Shown: piece by piece, positions 38,043-46,933 of the stretch | Numbering within the stretch: position 1 is the stretch's first letter | Layout: each line of letters opens with the position of its first letter | DNA from: Butyrivibrio sp. | GTDB taxonomy: Bacteria; Bacillota; Clostridia; Lachnospirales; Lachnospiraceae | Assembly (NCBI RefSeq): GCF_017635265.1 | Contig: NZ_JAGBLU010000137.1 | Coordinates: 62,001-126,000, forward strand | DNA: 64,000 bases | Direction: 5' to 3' | Translations under genes and position numbers: made by a program | The notes under the pieces: generated by a model | The model's database searches: none | What the model was told of the DNA's origin: nothing | Seen by the model: only the letters and a program-made list of their open reading frames with translations

Positions 38043-41000
38043 ACATTGCTTTTTTTATTGATTCATCGACTTTCTTTTGAGCAGTTGAGAGCATGAGCTT
38101 AATTCTGTTAAGCTGATTTACTTCGGATGCACCGGGATCATAATCAATTGCAACGATATTGCATCCCGGATACAAATGTCTCATCTGTTTAATAACACCT
38201 TTTCCTACAACGTGATTAGGCAAGCATCCAAATGGCTGTGTACATACAATATTTGTTGCACCTTGTTCTATAAGTTCAACCATTTCACCTGTTAAGAACC
38301 AGCCTTCACCGGTCTGATTACCTATATCAACGATTGGTTTAGCATATTCAACAAGCTTGTAGATGCTTGTCGGCGGCTCAAAGTGCACACTTTTTTCAAA
38401 GGCTTTCGTAGCGCCACCACGAAGCTTTTCAATTGCCCAAATTGCCACTCTCATAAGTGCAGCTGTTTTAGCTGATGTACCGAGTTCTTTTGCTTTGTAA
38501 ATCTGATTGTAGAAGCAGTAGAGCATAAAATCAATAAGATCCGGAACAACAGCTTCTGCACCTTCAGCTTCCAATAGATCAACCAGATGGTTATTGGCAG
38601 CCGGAGCAAATTTAACAAGGATTTCTCCAACAACGCCAACTCTTGGCTTTACTTCATCAGTAATTTCGATTTTATCAAAATCCTCAATTATAGCGCGGCA
38701 CATCTTTTGGAACTTAATAAAGCTCATATGCTTTGCGGATACAAAATCAATACATTCTTTTTTCCATTTTTTATGAACAGCTTCAGTAGAACCCTTTACT
38801 TTTTCATAAGGCCTCATTCTGTATACACAACGCATGAAAATATCACCAAATACAGCGCCGTAGGCTGCTCTTTCAAGCATTTCAAAGTTGATATGAAAGC
38901 CCGGATTTGCTTCAAGCTTTGAAAGGTTAAGTGAAACAACAGGAATTTGTTCCATACCGGCCTTTTTCAGAGCTCTGCGGATAAAGCCGACATAGTTTGT
39001 AGCTCTGCAGCCGCCACCGGTCTGCGACATTATCACAGCGGTTCTGTTAAGATCATATTTTCCTGAATGGAGTTCGTCCATAATCTGACCGACAACCCAA
39101 AGAGAAGGATAGCAGGCATCATTGTTTACATACTTAAGTCCCATATCTATAGCATGTCTGTTGTCATTTTGCATTACAACAAAGTTATAACCACAAGCTC
39201 TGAAAGCAGGCTCTAAGATATCAAAATGAATAGGAGACATCTGAGGGCAAAGTATTGTATAGTTCTTTCTCATTTCTTCGGTGAAAAGAACTCTGTTATT
39301 AGCAGTAGAACGGATAGTTCTCTGCTCATTTTTTTGCTTTCTTACACGAATAGCCGCAAGGAGAGAACGAACCCTTATTCTGGCACTTCCAAGGCTGTTT
39401 ACTTCATCAATTTTAAGACAAGTATATATTTTGTCAGATCCGGAAAGGATATCATTGACCTGATCGGTTGTTACAGCGTCAAGTCCACATCCGAATGAGT
39501 TGAGCTGAATAAGGTCGAGGTCGTCACGTGTTCTTACAAAGCTTGCAGCAGCATAAAGTCTTGAGTGATACATCCACTGGTCAGAAACAATTAATGGCCT
39601 GTCCGGTTTTCCAAGGTGTGAAACGCTGTCTTCTGTCAGAACCGCAACGCCATAGGAACAGATCATGTCAGGAATACCGTGGTTAATTTCAGGATCAACG
39701 TGGTATGGTCGGCCTGCAAGGACAATTCCATGCTTTCCGTTTTCTTCCATCCATTTCAGGGTTTCTTCGCCTTTATTTTGGATATCTTTTCTGGCTTTTT
39801 GCATTTCTTCCCAGCCGAGTCTGGAAGCCTCGATTACTTCTTCGGCTGAAATTTCGGAAAATTCTTTGACAAGTGAAGCAGTAGCAGTTTCAAGACTTGT
39901 AAATGCCATGAAAGGATTGCGCAGCTTAACTTCACCGTTTGTGATGGCTTCAACATTATTTTTGATATTTTCCGAATAAGAAGTAACAATAGGGCAGTTG
40001 TAATGGTTGGTAGCTCCTTCAACTTCTTTTCTCTCGTAGAAAAGTCCCGGATAGAAGATGAAATCAACCTTTTGCTTTATCAGCCATTCAACGTGTCCGT
40101 GAGAGAGCTTTGCAGGGTAGCATTCTGACTCACTGGGAATGGATTCAATACCAAGCTCGTAAATCTGATGTGTTGATCTTGGAGAAAGAACAACCCTAAA
40201 GCCAAGCTTTGTAAAGAAAGTGAACCAGAATGGATAATTTTCATAAAAATTCAGGACTCTTGGAATGCCAACAGTTCCTCTAAATGCCTTGTCTGCTTCA
40301 AGGGGCTCATAACCAAAAATTCTCTTGTATTTGTAATCAAAGAGGTTAGGAATATTATCGGCATTCTTAACTTTTCCGATACCTCTTTCACATCTGTTGC
40401 CGGAGATATGAGTTCTGCCACCCGTAAATTTGTTTACAGTAAGACGGCAGTGATTCGTGCATCCCTGGCATGTTGTCATGCTTGTGGAATATTCAAGATT
40501 ATTGATCTGATCAATTCCAAGCATTGTAGTTTTATAATTATCAGTTTCGTAAAAACGTTCTCTTGCAATAAGAGCAGCACCAAAAGCACCCATGATTCCG
40601 GCAATATCAGGACGAATTGCTTCGGCACCCGAAATGATTTCAAATGCTCTTAAAACCGCATCGTTATAGAATGTGCCACCCTGAACAACTATATGATTTC
40701 CCAGATCTTTTGCATCAGAGACCTTGATTACTTTAAACAATGCATTTTTTATAACAGAGTAGGCAAGACCTGAAGAAATATCAGCTACATCAGCGCCTTC
40801 CTTCTGTGCCTGTTTAACCCTTGAATTCATGAAAACAGTACATCTTGTTCCAAGGTCAACAGGGGATTTTGCATAGAGAGCAACCTTTGCAAAGTCCTGA
40901 ACGCTATAACCAAGTGATTTGGCAAAAGTTTCTATAAATGAACCGCAACCTGAAGAGCAGGCTTCGTTTAACTGTACCGAATCAACTGAATTGTTCCTGA

Positions 41001-42294
41001 TATGAATGCATTTCATATCCTGGCCACCAATATCAAGGATACAGTCAACCTTAGGATCAAAGAAAGCAGCTGCATTATAATGGGCAATTGTTTCAACTTC
41101 GCCGTCGTCAAGTAAAAGAGCTGACTTAAGAAGCGCTTCGCCGTATCCTGTTGAACATGAACGGGCAATAGCTACCCCTTGGGGCATAAGCTTATAGATT
41201 TCCTGTATTGAAGAGATTGCTGTCTTTAAAGGACTTCCGTTGTTACTTGAATAAAATGAATAAAGAAGATCACCGTCTTCACTGATAAGGGCGCATTTTG
41301 TAGTAGTTGAACCTGCATCTATACCAAGAAAAGCTTTTCCCTTGTAACCGTCAAGTTTTCTGGTTTTTACTTTATACTTATCCTGACGTGTTCTGAATGC
41401 GACATAGTCATCTTCGTTTTTAAACAATGGATCAAGACGTGATACTTCAGCTTCCATAACTATCTTATGGGAAAGCTTGTCAGTCATTTCGTTCATTGAA
41501 TAAGAAACTTCTTCTTTTGCATTTAAGGCTGAGCCGATGGCAGCAAAAAGATGAGAGTTATCGGTTTCAATGGTATGCTCTTCATCAAGTTTTAAGGTAC
41601 GGATAAATGCAGCTTTAAGCTGATCAAGGAAATGAAGAGGACCTCCTAAAAATGCGACATGTCCTCTTATGGGCTTACCGCATGCAAGACCTGAAATTGT
41701 CTGGTTTACAACTGCCTGAAAAATAGAAGCGGCAAGGTCTTCTTTAGTTGCACCTTCATTGATAAGAGGCTGAATATCGGACTTGGCAAACACACCACAT
41801 CTGGCTGCAATTGTATAAAGAGAGTTGTAGTTTCTGGCATATTCATTAAGACCTGTAGCATCAGTCTGTAATAAGGATGCCATCTGGTCTATAAATGATC
41901 CGGTTCCTCCGGCACATATACCATTCATTCGCTGCTCAACGTTACCATCTTCAAAATATATGATTTTGGCATCTTCACCACCAAGCTCAATCGCAACATC
42001 GGTTTTGGGTGCAAGTTCTTTTAAAGATGTTGAAACGGCTATTACTTCCTGCACAAACGGAACATTCAAATGCTTTGCAAGAGTTAATCCTCCGGAGCCT
42101 GTAATAACAGGATGGATAGTAATATCTCCGCTAACCTTATAAGCTTCCTGCAAAAGATCAGATAATGTTTCCTGAATATTGGCAAAGTGTCTTTTGTAAT
42201 CTGAAAAAATGATATTACGATCACTATCCAAAAGGGCCACTTTAACAGTAGTGGAACCAATATCAATACCTAATGTGTAGTCTTTTGAAATCAT
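38041..42294 (-). CDS. Giant acyl-CoA dehydratase activase-related protein
   Basis: A 1417-residue protein related to 2-hydroxyglutaryl-CoA dehydratase components. Two BadF/HgdC-type ASKHA ATPase modules occur in tandem: GIDIGSTTVKVALLD near residue 9 and GIDAGSTTTKCALIS near 321. Each keeps cysteines expected to bridge a [4Fe-4S] cluster (CAGGTGSFID with ARCGVFAKSD; CSSGCGSFIE with TRCTVFMNSR). A DUF2229-like region follows (about 670-880), then an HgdB-like C-terminal part (about 1000-1400). Such fusions are widespread in Clostridia; the substrate is unknown. GAGGT precedes the ATG on the minus strand. Confidence 0.88.
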   Translation of the reverse strand: MISKDYTLGIDIGSTTVKVALLDSDRNIIFSDYKRHFANIQETLSDLLQEAYKVSGDITIHPVITGSGGLTLAKHLNVPFVQEVIAVSTSLKELAPKTDVAIELGGEDAKIIYFEDGNVEQRMNGICAGGTGSFIDQMASLLQTDATGLNEYARNYNSLYTIAARCGVFAKSDIQPLINEGATKEDLAASIFQAVVNQTISGLACGKPIRGHVAFLGGPLHFLDQLKAAFIRTLKLDEEHTIETDNSHLFAAIGSALNAKEEVSYSMNEMTDKLSHKIVMEAEVSRLDPLFKNEDDYVAFRTRQDKYKVKTRKLDGYKGKAFLGIDAGSTTTKCALISEDGDLLYSFYSSNNGSPLKTAISSIQEIYKLMPQGVAIARSCSTGYGEALLKSALLLDDGEVETIAHYNAAAFFDPKVDCILDIGGQDMKCIHIRNNSVDSVQLNEACSSGCGSFIETFAKSLGYSVQDFAKVALYAKSPVDLGTRCTVFMNSRVKQAQKEGADVADISSGLAYSVIKNALFKVIKVSDAKDLGNHIVVQGGTFYNDAVLRAFEIISGAEAIRPDIAGIMGAFGAALIARERFYETDNYKTTMLGIDQINNLEYSTSMTTCQGCTNHCRLTVNKFTGGRTHISGNRCERGIGKVKNADNIPNLFDYKYKRIFGYEPLEADKAFRGTVGIPRVLNFYENYPFWFTFFTKLGFRVVLSPRSTHQIYELGIESIPSESECYPAKLSHGHVEWLIKQKVDFIFYPGLFYERKEVEGATNHYNCPIVTSYSENIKNNVEAITNGEVKLRNPFMAFTSLETATASLVKEFSEISAEEVIEASRLGWEEMQKARKDIQNKGEETLKWMEENGKHGIVLAGRPYHVDPEINHGIPDMICSYGVAVLTEDSVSHLGKPDRPLIVSDQWMYHSRLYAAASFVRTRDDLDLIQLNSFGCGLDAVTTDQVNDILSGSDKIYTCLKIDEVNSLGSARIRVRSLLAAIRVRKQKNEQRTIRSTANNRVLFTEEMRKNYTILCPQMSPIHFDILEPAFRACGYNFVVMQNDNRHAIDMGLKYVNNDACYPSLWVVGQIMDELHSGKYDLNRTAVIMSQTGGGCRATNYVGFIRRALKKAGMEQIPVVSLNLSKLEANPGFHINFEMLERAAYGAVFGDIFMRCVYRMRPYEKVKGSTEAVHKKWKKECIDFVSAKHMSFIKFQKMCRAIIEDFDKIEITDEVKPRVGVVGEILVKFAPAANNHLVDLLEAEGAEAVVPDLIDFMLYCFYNQIYKAKELGTSAKTAALMRVAIWAIEKLRGGATKAFEKSVHFEPPTSIYKLVEYAKPIVDIGNQTGEGWFLTGEMVELIEQGATNIVCTQPFGCLPNHVVGKGVIKQMRHLYPGCNIVAIDYDPGASEVNQLNRIKLMLSTAQKKVDESIKKAM

Positions 42295-42368
42295 GTTTTA
42301 ACCTCAACTTCTAAATCTATTGTTAAGCTATATCTACTAATTAAATGTAGCTAAAGACAATCTATATG

Positions 42369-42397
42369 ATTATAATGCAGCGTTATATAAAAATCAA
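42369..42397 (-). promoter_or_regulatory. Promoter of the giant activase gene
   Basis: On the minus strand, TTGATT (42397-42392) and TATAAT (42374-42369) are 17 bases apart. The gene starts 75 bases further on. It is a strong match and diverges from the promoter at 42426. Confidence 0.65.
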
Positions 42398-42425
42398 TTA
42401 TATTAAATTGCATAAAATTTAAAAA

Positions 42426-42455
42426 TGGACATTCGCATTCCCTGACTTTTATGAT
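42426..42455 (+). promoter_or_regulatory. Promoter of the 42495-46847 unit
   Basis: TGGACA at 42426-42431 and TATGAT at 42450-42455 with an 18-base spacer, 40 bases before the first start codon. Five of six bases match consensus in each box. Confidence 0.5.
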
Positions 42456-42494
42456 ATTATTACTCTGTATGAGTATGTAAGGGAGATTTGTAAC

Positions 42495-44759
42495 ATGAAA
42501 AGTGCAAAGCGTCTTGTACTGATATTATTATCTTTTTTGATCATATTTTGTTATATGACGCTTACAGGCAAAGCATCCGGCGGAGTATCCAAGACTGTCA
42601 GAGTTGGATATTATCAAAATGAGGCATTTCAGGAAGGAGCTTCTGAAAATTCTGTAAAGAGCGGATATGCGTATGAGTATTATCGTAAAATATCCGAATA
42701 TACCGGATGGAACTATGAATATGTATATGGTGATTTCGTGACCGTTTATAATATGCTTCTGAAGGGCGAAGTGGATATGGTTGCCGGGCTTGCATATACC
42801 GAAGAGAGAAGCCGAATTATTTCTTATCCTGAAAGTCCTATGGGGACAGAGCTTTACAGTCTCGTTAAACATGAAGGCGATGAGACAATTACTACAAGTC
42901 CTTCTTCGCTTCAGGGAAAAAGTATTGGTGTCCTCAACAGTGCAATCAAAGAGTCTTTGGAAGAATTTTTGGTTGAAAAAAAAATCAATGCGAATATTGT
43001 TTCATTTAGAGATTATGATGCACTTCTTTCAGCTTTTGACAAAAGAGAAGTTGATACACTTGCCGGCGAAAGTGACGGTATTTATGACAGAAGTCATGCA
43101 GAAACTTTATATTCTTTTGGCGAAAGTGATTATTACATTTGTACCAGTAAGGATAGGTCTGATCTTTTGAAAGAGCTTAATGAGGCACAAAAACAGTTGT
43201 TTCTGGAATACCCTGATTATATAAGTTCGCTCAGAAACAAGTATTATCCGGAAACCCTTGCCAGCAGAGCGTTTACACAATCTGAAAAGAACTGGTTAAA
43301 TACACACGATAGTATTGTGGTCGGATATTTAAATAACTATCTTCCTTATAGTGATACAGACGAAAATGGTAAGGTGACAGGAATTGTAAAAGACCTTTTA
43401 CCTTATGTGTTTAAAGAGCTGGGTTATGACAGCATGACCATAAAGTATGTTCCATACGACAGTTATGATGATATGGTTATGGCAATCGATGAGGGAGATA
43501 TAGAACTTGCTTTTCCTGTGGGAGGAGGACTTTTCTTCTCTGAAGAGGATGGTTTGTTTATTTCAAAGCCTGTTATTTCTTCTCTAACAGATCTTATTTA
43601 TTCAACCGATTACTATGACAATTCTCAGCAGTTATTTGCTGTTAATGAAAAAAATAAGCTTCAGTACTATTACATTATGACGCATTATCCCGATGCAAAG
43701 ATTGAGTTTTATCCCTCAACCGATGCATGTCTTAAAGCTGTATTAAACGGAGAAGCCACATATACTACATTAAATGGATTAAGAACAGCTTCGATGCTTA
43801 AGAGAGCAGATTTTGACAAACTTTCTTTCAGGCAACTTGGCTATGCCGATGATAGATGCTTTGGAATTAAGATTGGCAATGACGGTCTGTTGAAGCTTAT
43901 AGACAGAGGTTTAAGCAGAACAGGCTCCGAATATATAAATAATCTTTCTTCGGTATATTCGGATCGTATGTATACTTATACTTTTAAGGATTTCCTTAAA
44001 GATAATTTTATCGGTGCGTTTATTGTATTTTTAGCTGTGCTTGCTACATTGTGTCTTCTTTTAGCATATAGCGTTTACGTTAACAACAAGAGAATAAAAG
44101 AAAAAGAAAAGTCAAAAAAAGATCTTGAACTTGCAAATAGGGAAAAATTTGTTTTTCTTAATAAGATGACCAATTATATGCGGGATCCTATAAATAATAT
44201 TGTCACTTTGATAAAGTTCTCGGAAAATGCAAAAGATATTCAGTTGATAAAAGAGAACCTGACAAAGATGGACGCACATAGCAAGGATCTCATGACAATA
44301 CTTAACAACATTCTCAATATCAGTAGCTTTGAGAGTGGACAGGTTAAACTCCAAGATCAGCTCAGTCTTTATAATTTCTTTGGCAAAAGAGTACTTGTTG
44401 TTGAAGATACACTTCCCAATCAGACAATTACCGGTAACATTATGAAGAAAGCCGGAATGGAAGTGCAGGTTGCCAATGATGGTCTTGACGCTTTTGAAAA
44501 AGTTAAAGCTGCACCGAGTGGCTATTTTGATGCAATCCTTATTAATGTTGATGAAAAAGATCTTCAGGGATTTCTTTTTATTAAGAGGATAAGGGAACTT
44601 GAAGATGATATCAGATCAGAAGTGCCTGTTATTGCTATTACAGGTGATGATTCTGACAATGAAAAAGAAAAGATTATTAAGTCAGGGCTGAACGGTTATA
44701 TAACAAAGCCTTATGATGTCAATGCGGTTCTTGATAAAATGTCAGGAATAATTTTATAA
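42495..44759 (+). CDS. Tandem Venus-flytrap transmembrane protein with degenerate kinase and receiver domains
   Basis: A 754-residue BvgS-like architecture: signal/anchor helix (about 5-25), two SBP_bac_3-type solute-binding domains (about 34-260 and 270-500), a membrane helix (about 504-530), a DHp-like helical pair (about 545-625) and a C-terminal receiver domain (632-754). The DHp motif reads TNYMRDPIN, with Asn560 where the phospho-His should be. There is no HATPase domain. The receiver aligns well (acidic pair in VVEDT, KPYD Lys kept) but has Asn684 at the phospho-Asp position (DAILINVD). It cannot work as a normal histidine kinase; it may transmit ligand binding by conformation. GGGAG precedes the ATG. 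Confidence 0.88.
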   Translation: MKSAKRLVLILLSFLIIFCYMTLTGKASGGVSKTVRVGYYQNEAFQEGASENSVKSGYAYEYYRKISEYTGWNYEYVYGDFVTVYNMLLKGEVDMVAGLAYTEERSRIISYPESPMGTELYSLVKHEGDETITTSPSSLQGKSIGVLNSAIKESLEEFLVEKKINANIVSFRDYDALLSAFDKREVDTLAGESDGIYDRSHAETLYSFGESDYYICTSKDRSDLLKELNEAQKQLFLEYPDYISSLRNKYYPETLASRAFTQSEKNWLNTHDSIVVGYLNNYLPYSDTDENGKVTGIVKDLLPYVFKELGYDSMTIKYVPYDSYDDMVMAIDEGDIELAFPVGGGLFFSEEDGLFISKPVISSLTDLIYSTDYYDNSQQLFAVNEKNKLQYYYIMTHYPDAKIEFYPSTDACLKAVLNGEATYTTLNGLRTASMLKRADFDKLSFRQLGYADDRCFGIKIGNDGLLKLIDRGLSRTGSEYINNLSSVYSDRMYTYTFKDFLKDNFIGAFIVFLAVLATLCLLLAYSVYVNNKRIKEKEKSKKDLELANREKFVFLNKMTNYMRDPINNIVTLIKFSENAKDIQLIKENLTKMDAHSKDLMTILNNILNISSFESGQVKLQDQLSLYNFFGKRVLVVEDTLPNQTITGNIMKKAGMEVQVANDGLDAFEKVKAAPSGYFDAILINVDEKDLQGFLFIKRIRELEDDIRSEVPVIAITGDDSDNEKEKIIKSGLNGYITKPYDVNAVLDKMSGIIL

Positions 44760-44775
44760 AAACAGAGGATAATAT

Positions 44776-45654
44776 ATGAATGAATTTTTAAACAACATGG
44801 AAAAGAAATTTGGAAAATATGCCATTCCAAATCTTACTCTTTACATCATCGGAATGTATGTACTTGGATATGTTTTGCAGCTTGCACCTGCAAGAGTAAA
44901 TATACTTGGTTTTTTGACTCTTGATCCTTATGCTGTTTTACATGGGCAGATCTGGAGGCTGGTATCCTGGCTCTTAATACCACCAAGCTCATTTAATATT
45001 CTTATTATCATTACCCTGTTCTTTTATTATTTTGTGGGAACAAGCATGGAAAGAACCATGGGAACATTCAGATATAATGTCTTTATTTTCGGCGGCGTTA
45101 TACTAATGATTCTTTCATCTTTTGTAACAATGCTTGTTTATAAGGTGTTCTTTGGAATTGGAGGAGAAGCTCTCGGTGCTGTAATGAGTGCTTTTTCCAT
45201 ATATTTTAGTACTTCCTATATTCAGGAAATGGTTTTCCTTGCTTTTGCAATGTGCTTCCCTGATGTACAGGTACTTCTCATGTTTATAATACCAATTAAA
45301 GTTAAGTACCTTGGATATTTTTATGCTGCAATTCTTGTTTATAATGCGGTGATGGGAATAGCAGGAAGCAATTATTTCGTATTCTTTGCTATTTTGTTCC
45401 AGTTTATCAATCTTTTCTTATTCTATCTGCAGACAGGTAAAATCAGTCATTTGAGGCCAAAAGAGGTTAAGAGGCGAAGAGATTTTCAAAGAAATGCAAA
45501 GATTATGCCTAAAGGAATTACAAGACATAAATGTGCAGTATGCGGAAGAACAGAAGAGGATTCGCCAGATCTTGAATTCAGGTTCTGTTCGAAATGCAAC
45601 GGCAATTATGAATATTGTCAGGATCATCTATTTACACATCAGCATGTTAAATAA
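44776..45654 (+). CDS. Rhomboid-fold membrane protein lacking catalytic Ser, with C-terminal zinc ribbon
   Basis: A 292-residue membrane protein with about six helices. GQIWRLVSW near residue 57 is the rhomboid L1 loop signature, and FVGTSMERTMG fits the following helix. The GxSG active-site motif is replaced: the aligned stretch reads EALGAV, with Leu133 in place of Ser. Intramembrane protease activity is therefore unlikely. The C-terminal ~45 residues carry paired Cys/His (CAVCGRTEED, CSKCNGNYEYC, then His residues), a zinc-ribbon-like module facing the cytosol. The gene starts 16 bases after the pseudo-kinase gene and ends nine bases before the sigma-like gene. Confidence 0.83.
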   Translation: MNEFLNNMEKKFGKYAIPNLTLYIIGMYVLGYVLQLAPARVNILGFLTLDPYAVLHGQIWRLVSWLLIPPSSFNILIIITLFFYYFVGTSMERTMGTFRYNVFIFGGVILMILSSFVTMLVYKVFFGIGGEALGAVMSAFSIYFSTSYIQEMVFLAFAMCFPDVQVLLMFIIPIKVKYLGYFYAAILVYNAVMGIAGSNYFVFFAILFQFINLFLFYLQTGKISHLRPKEVKRRRDFQRNAKIMPKGITRHKCAVCGRTEEDSPDLEFRFCSKCNGNYEYCQDHLFTHQHVK

Positions 45655-45663
45655 AGGAGCATC

Positions 45664-46422
45664 ATGGGAAATTTAGACAACAAAGAAAAAGAATTTGCAA
45701 CAATTCTAAAAAATATAACAAGACAAGCACGCGAAAACAGAAATGTTATAACTTCTGACGAAGTCAAAAATGCTTTTTCAGAACTTAAACTTGATGACAA
45801 ACAATTTGAGATGGTTTTTGAATATTTAAAAAACCATAAAATCGGTGTTGACTCAGAAGCTGTTTTTGCAGATGAAGATCTCTCCGATGAAGAAAAAAAC
45901 TATTTGGATGACTATATTGAAAGTTTAAAAGCTCTACCTGTATATACTGATGGCGAAAAAGAGGCTATAACAATAGCTGCGTTAGCCGGTGAAAAGGATG
46001 CGCAGGAAAAGCTTATTACCATGTATCTACCATTGGTTGTTGATGTTGCGAGAATGTATTCTGAACAGGGAGTTTACCTGGAGGACCTTGTGGGAGAGGG
46101 GAATGTTGCTCTTACAAAGGGGGTGACAATGCTTGAAGCGGTTGGTGAACCTTCTGAAGTAGAGAGCTTTCTCTATAAACTTATGCTTGATGCAATGGAG
46201 AACATTATTCAGGAGAACTTATCAGAAGATGCCGGTAGTCAGAAAGTTTTAAAGCTTGTTCAGGAAGTTGCGGATAAAGCAAGTGAGCTTGCTGAAGACC
46301 TCAGAAGGAAAGTTACCGTAAAAGAACTTATGGATGAGACGGGATGGGACGAAGATAAGATCAGAAGTGCTATTAAATTTAGCGGTGATAATATTGAAGA
46401 TTTAGATAGTGGAGAGAAGTGA
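45664..46422 (+). CDS. Sigma70-like protein with incomplete region 2 and no region 4
   Basis: A 252-residue acidic protein. Residues about 5-60 resemble sigma70 region 1.1, and about 95-150 resemble regions 1.2-2.2 (LPLVVDVARMYSEQGVYLED followed by LVGEGNVALTKGV), the part that binds the RNA polymerase clamp. The next segment, where FSTYATWWIRQA-type -10 recognition residues belong, reads VESFLYKLMLDAMENII. A region-3-like helix-turn-helix follows (VTVKELMDETGWDEDKI), and there is no region 4. It might bind core polymerase without recognising promoters. AAAGGAGC sets the start. The stop overlaps the next gene's GTG. Confidence 0.75.
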   Translation: MGNLDNKEKEFATILKNITRQARENRNVITSDEVKNAFSELKLDDKQFEMVFEYLKNHKIGVDSEAVFADEDLSDEEKNYLDDYIESLKALPVYTDGEKEAITIAALAGEKDAQEKLITMYLPLVVDVARMYSEQGVYLEDLVGEGNVALTKGVTMLEAVGEPSEVESFLYKLMLDAMENIIQENLSEDAGSQKVLKLVQEVADKASELAEDLRRKVTVKELMDETGWDEDKIRSAIKFSGDNIEDLDSGEK

Positions 46423-46847
46423 TTCATAACATGCAGAATATTGTAAACGAAGATGATTTTAAATATTACATGCAGGATATTGAAAGATATTATTTTGGAG
46501 CTCGTTATAATTATAATGAGCTCTTAAATAATGAAATGGTTCCATTCAAATTCAAGACCGTAATTACCAAGTATATAAAAGATGATGTAGATCTTGATAC
46601 ATCTTTAGAAAGTCATTTGTATTATATAAACAGAGACGGATTTGATTATAAGGTGTACAGACAGCTTCACTTAAGAGTAAGAACATCACAGTACAAAGAT
46701 CCCTTAAAACATGAAAAGGGGTTTAAAGAAAAGGTTTATACCATAGAGCAGCTGGCAAAGCTAAGTACCGTTGAAAAAGAAGAGAGGGGAATAATAATAA
46801 GAGAGCTTATTATTTCCAAACTTGCGCTTTTTGGTTTTTCTGTTTAA
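46419..46847 (+). CDS. Unknown protein at the end of the sigma-like unit
   Basis: Not recognised. A 142-residue soluble protein, rich in Tyr, Lys and aromatic residues in its first half (DIERYYFGARYNYNEL), with a predicted helical C-terminus. It contains no cysteine and no membrane segment. The GTG at 46419 overlaps the upstream stop (GTGA) and lies close behind GGAG; the ATG at 46431 would give 138 residues. It is last in the four-gene unit, followed by a terminator 49 bases after the stop. Close coupling to the sigma-like gene suggests a partner protein; that is inference. Confidence 0.68.
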   Translation: MIHNMQNIVNEDDFKYYMQDIERYYFGARYNYNELLNNEMVPFKFKTVITKYIKDDVDLDTSLESHLYYINRDGFDYKVYRQLHLRVRTSQYKDPLKHEKGFKEKVYTIEQLAKLSTVEKEERGIIIRELIISKLALFGFSV

Positions 46848-46895
46848 CGGAAAGTGAGAATAGTACAGCTTTTAATAATATTTTTAGACAAATAA

Positions 46896-46923
46896 AAAAA
46901 CTACCTGCTACCAGGTAGTTTTT
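46896..46923. terminator. Bidirectional terminator between the sigma-like unit and rpmB
   Basis: AAAAACTACCTG (46896-46907) pairs with CAGGTAGTTTTT (46912-46923) around a 4-base loop, with A/T tracts on both sides. It serves the + strand unit and the convergent minus-strand rpmB. Confidence 0.88.
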
Positions 46924-46933
46924 ATTATTAACA

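Noticed and set aside
44776-45654. Annotation as an active rhomboid protease
   Set aside because: The GxSG serine is replaced by Leu133, so activity is not supported.
45664-46422. Annotation as a functional alternative sigma factor
   Set aside because: No region 4 and no recognisable 2.3/2.4 segment, so promoter recognition is not supported.
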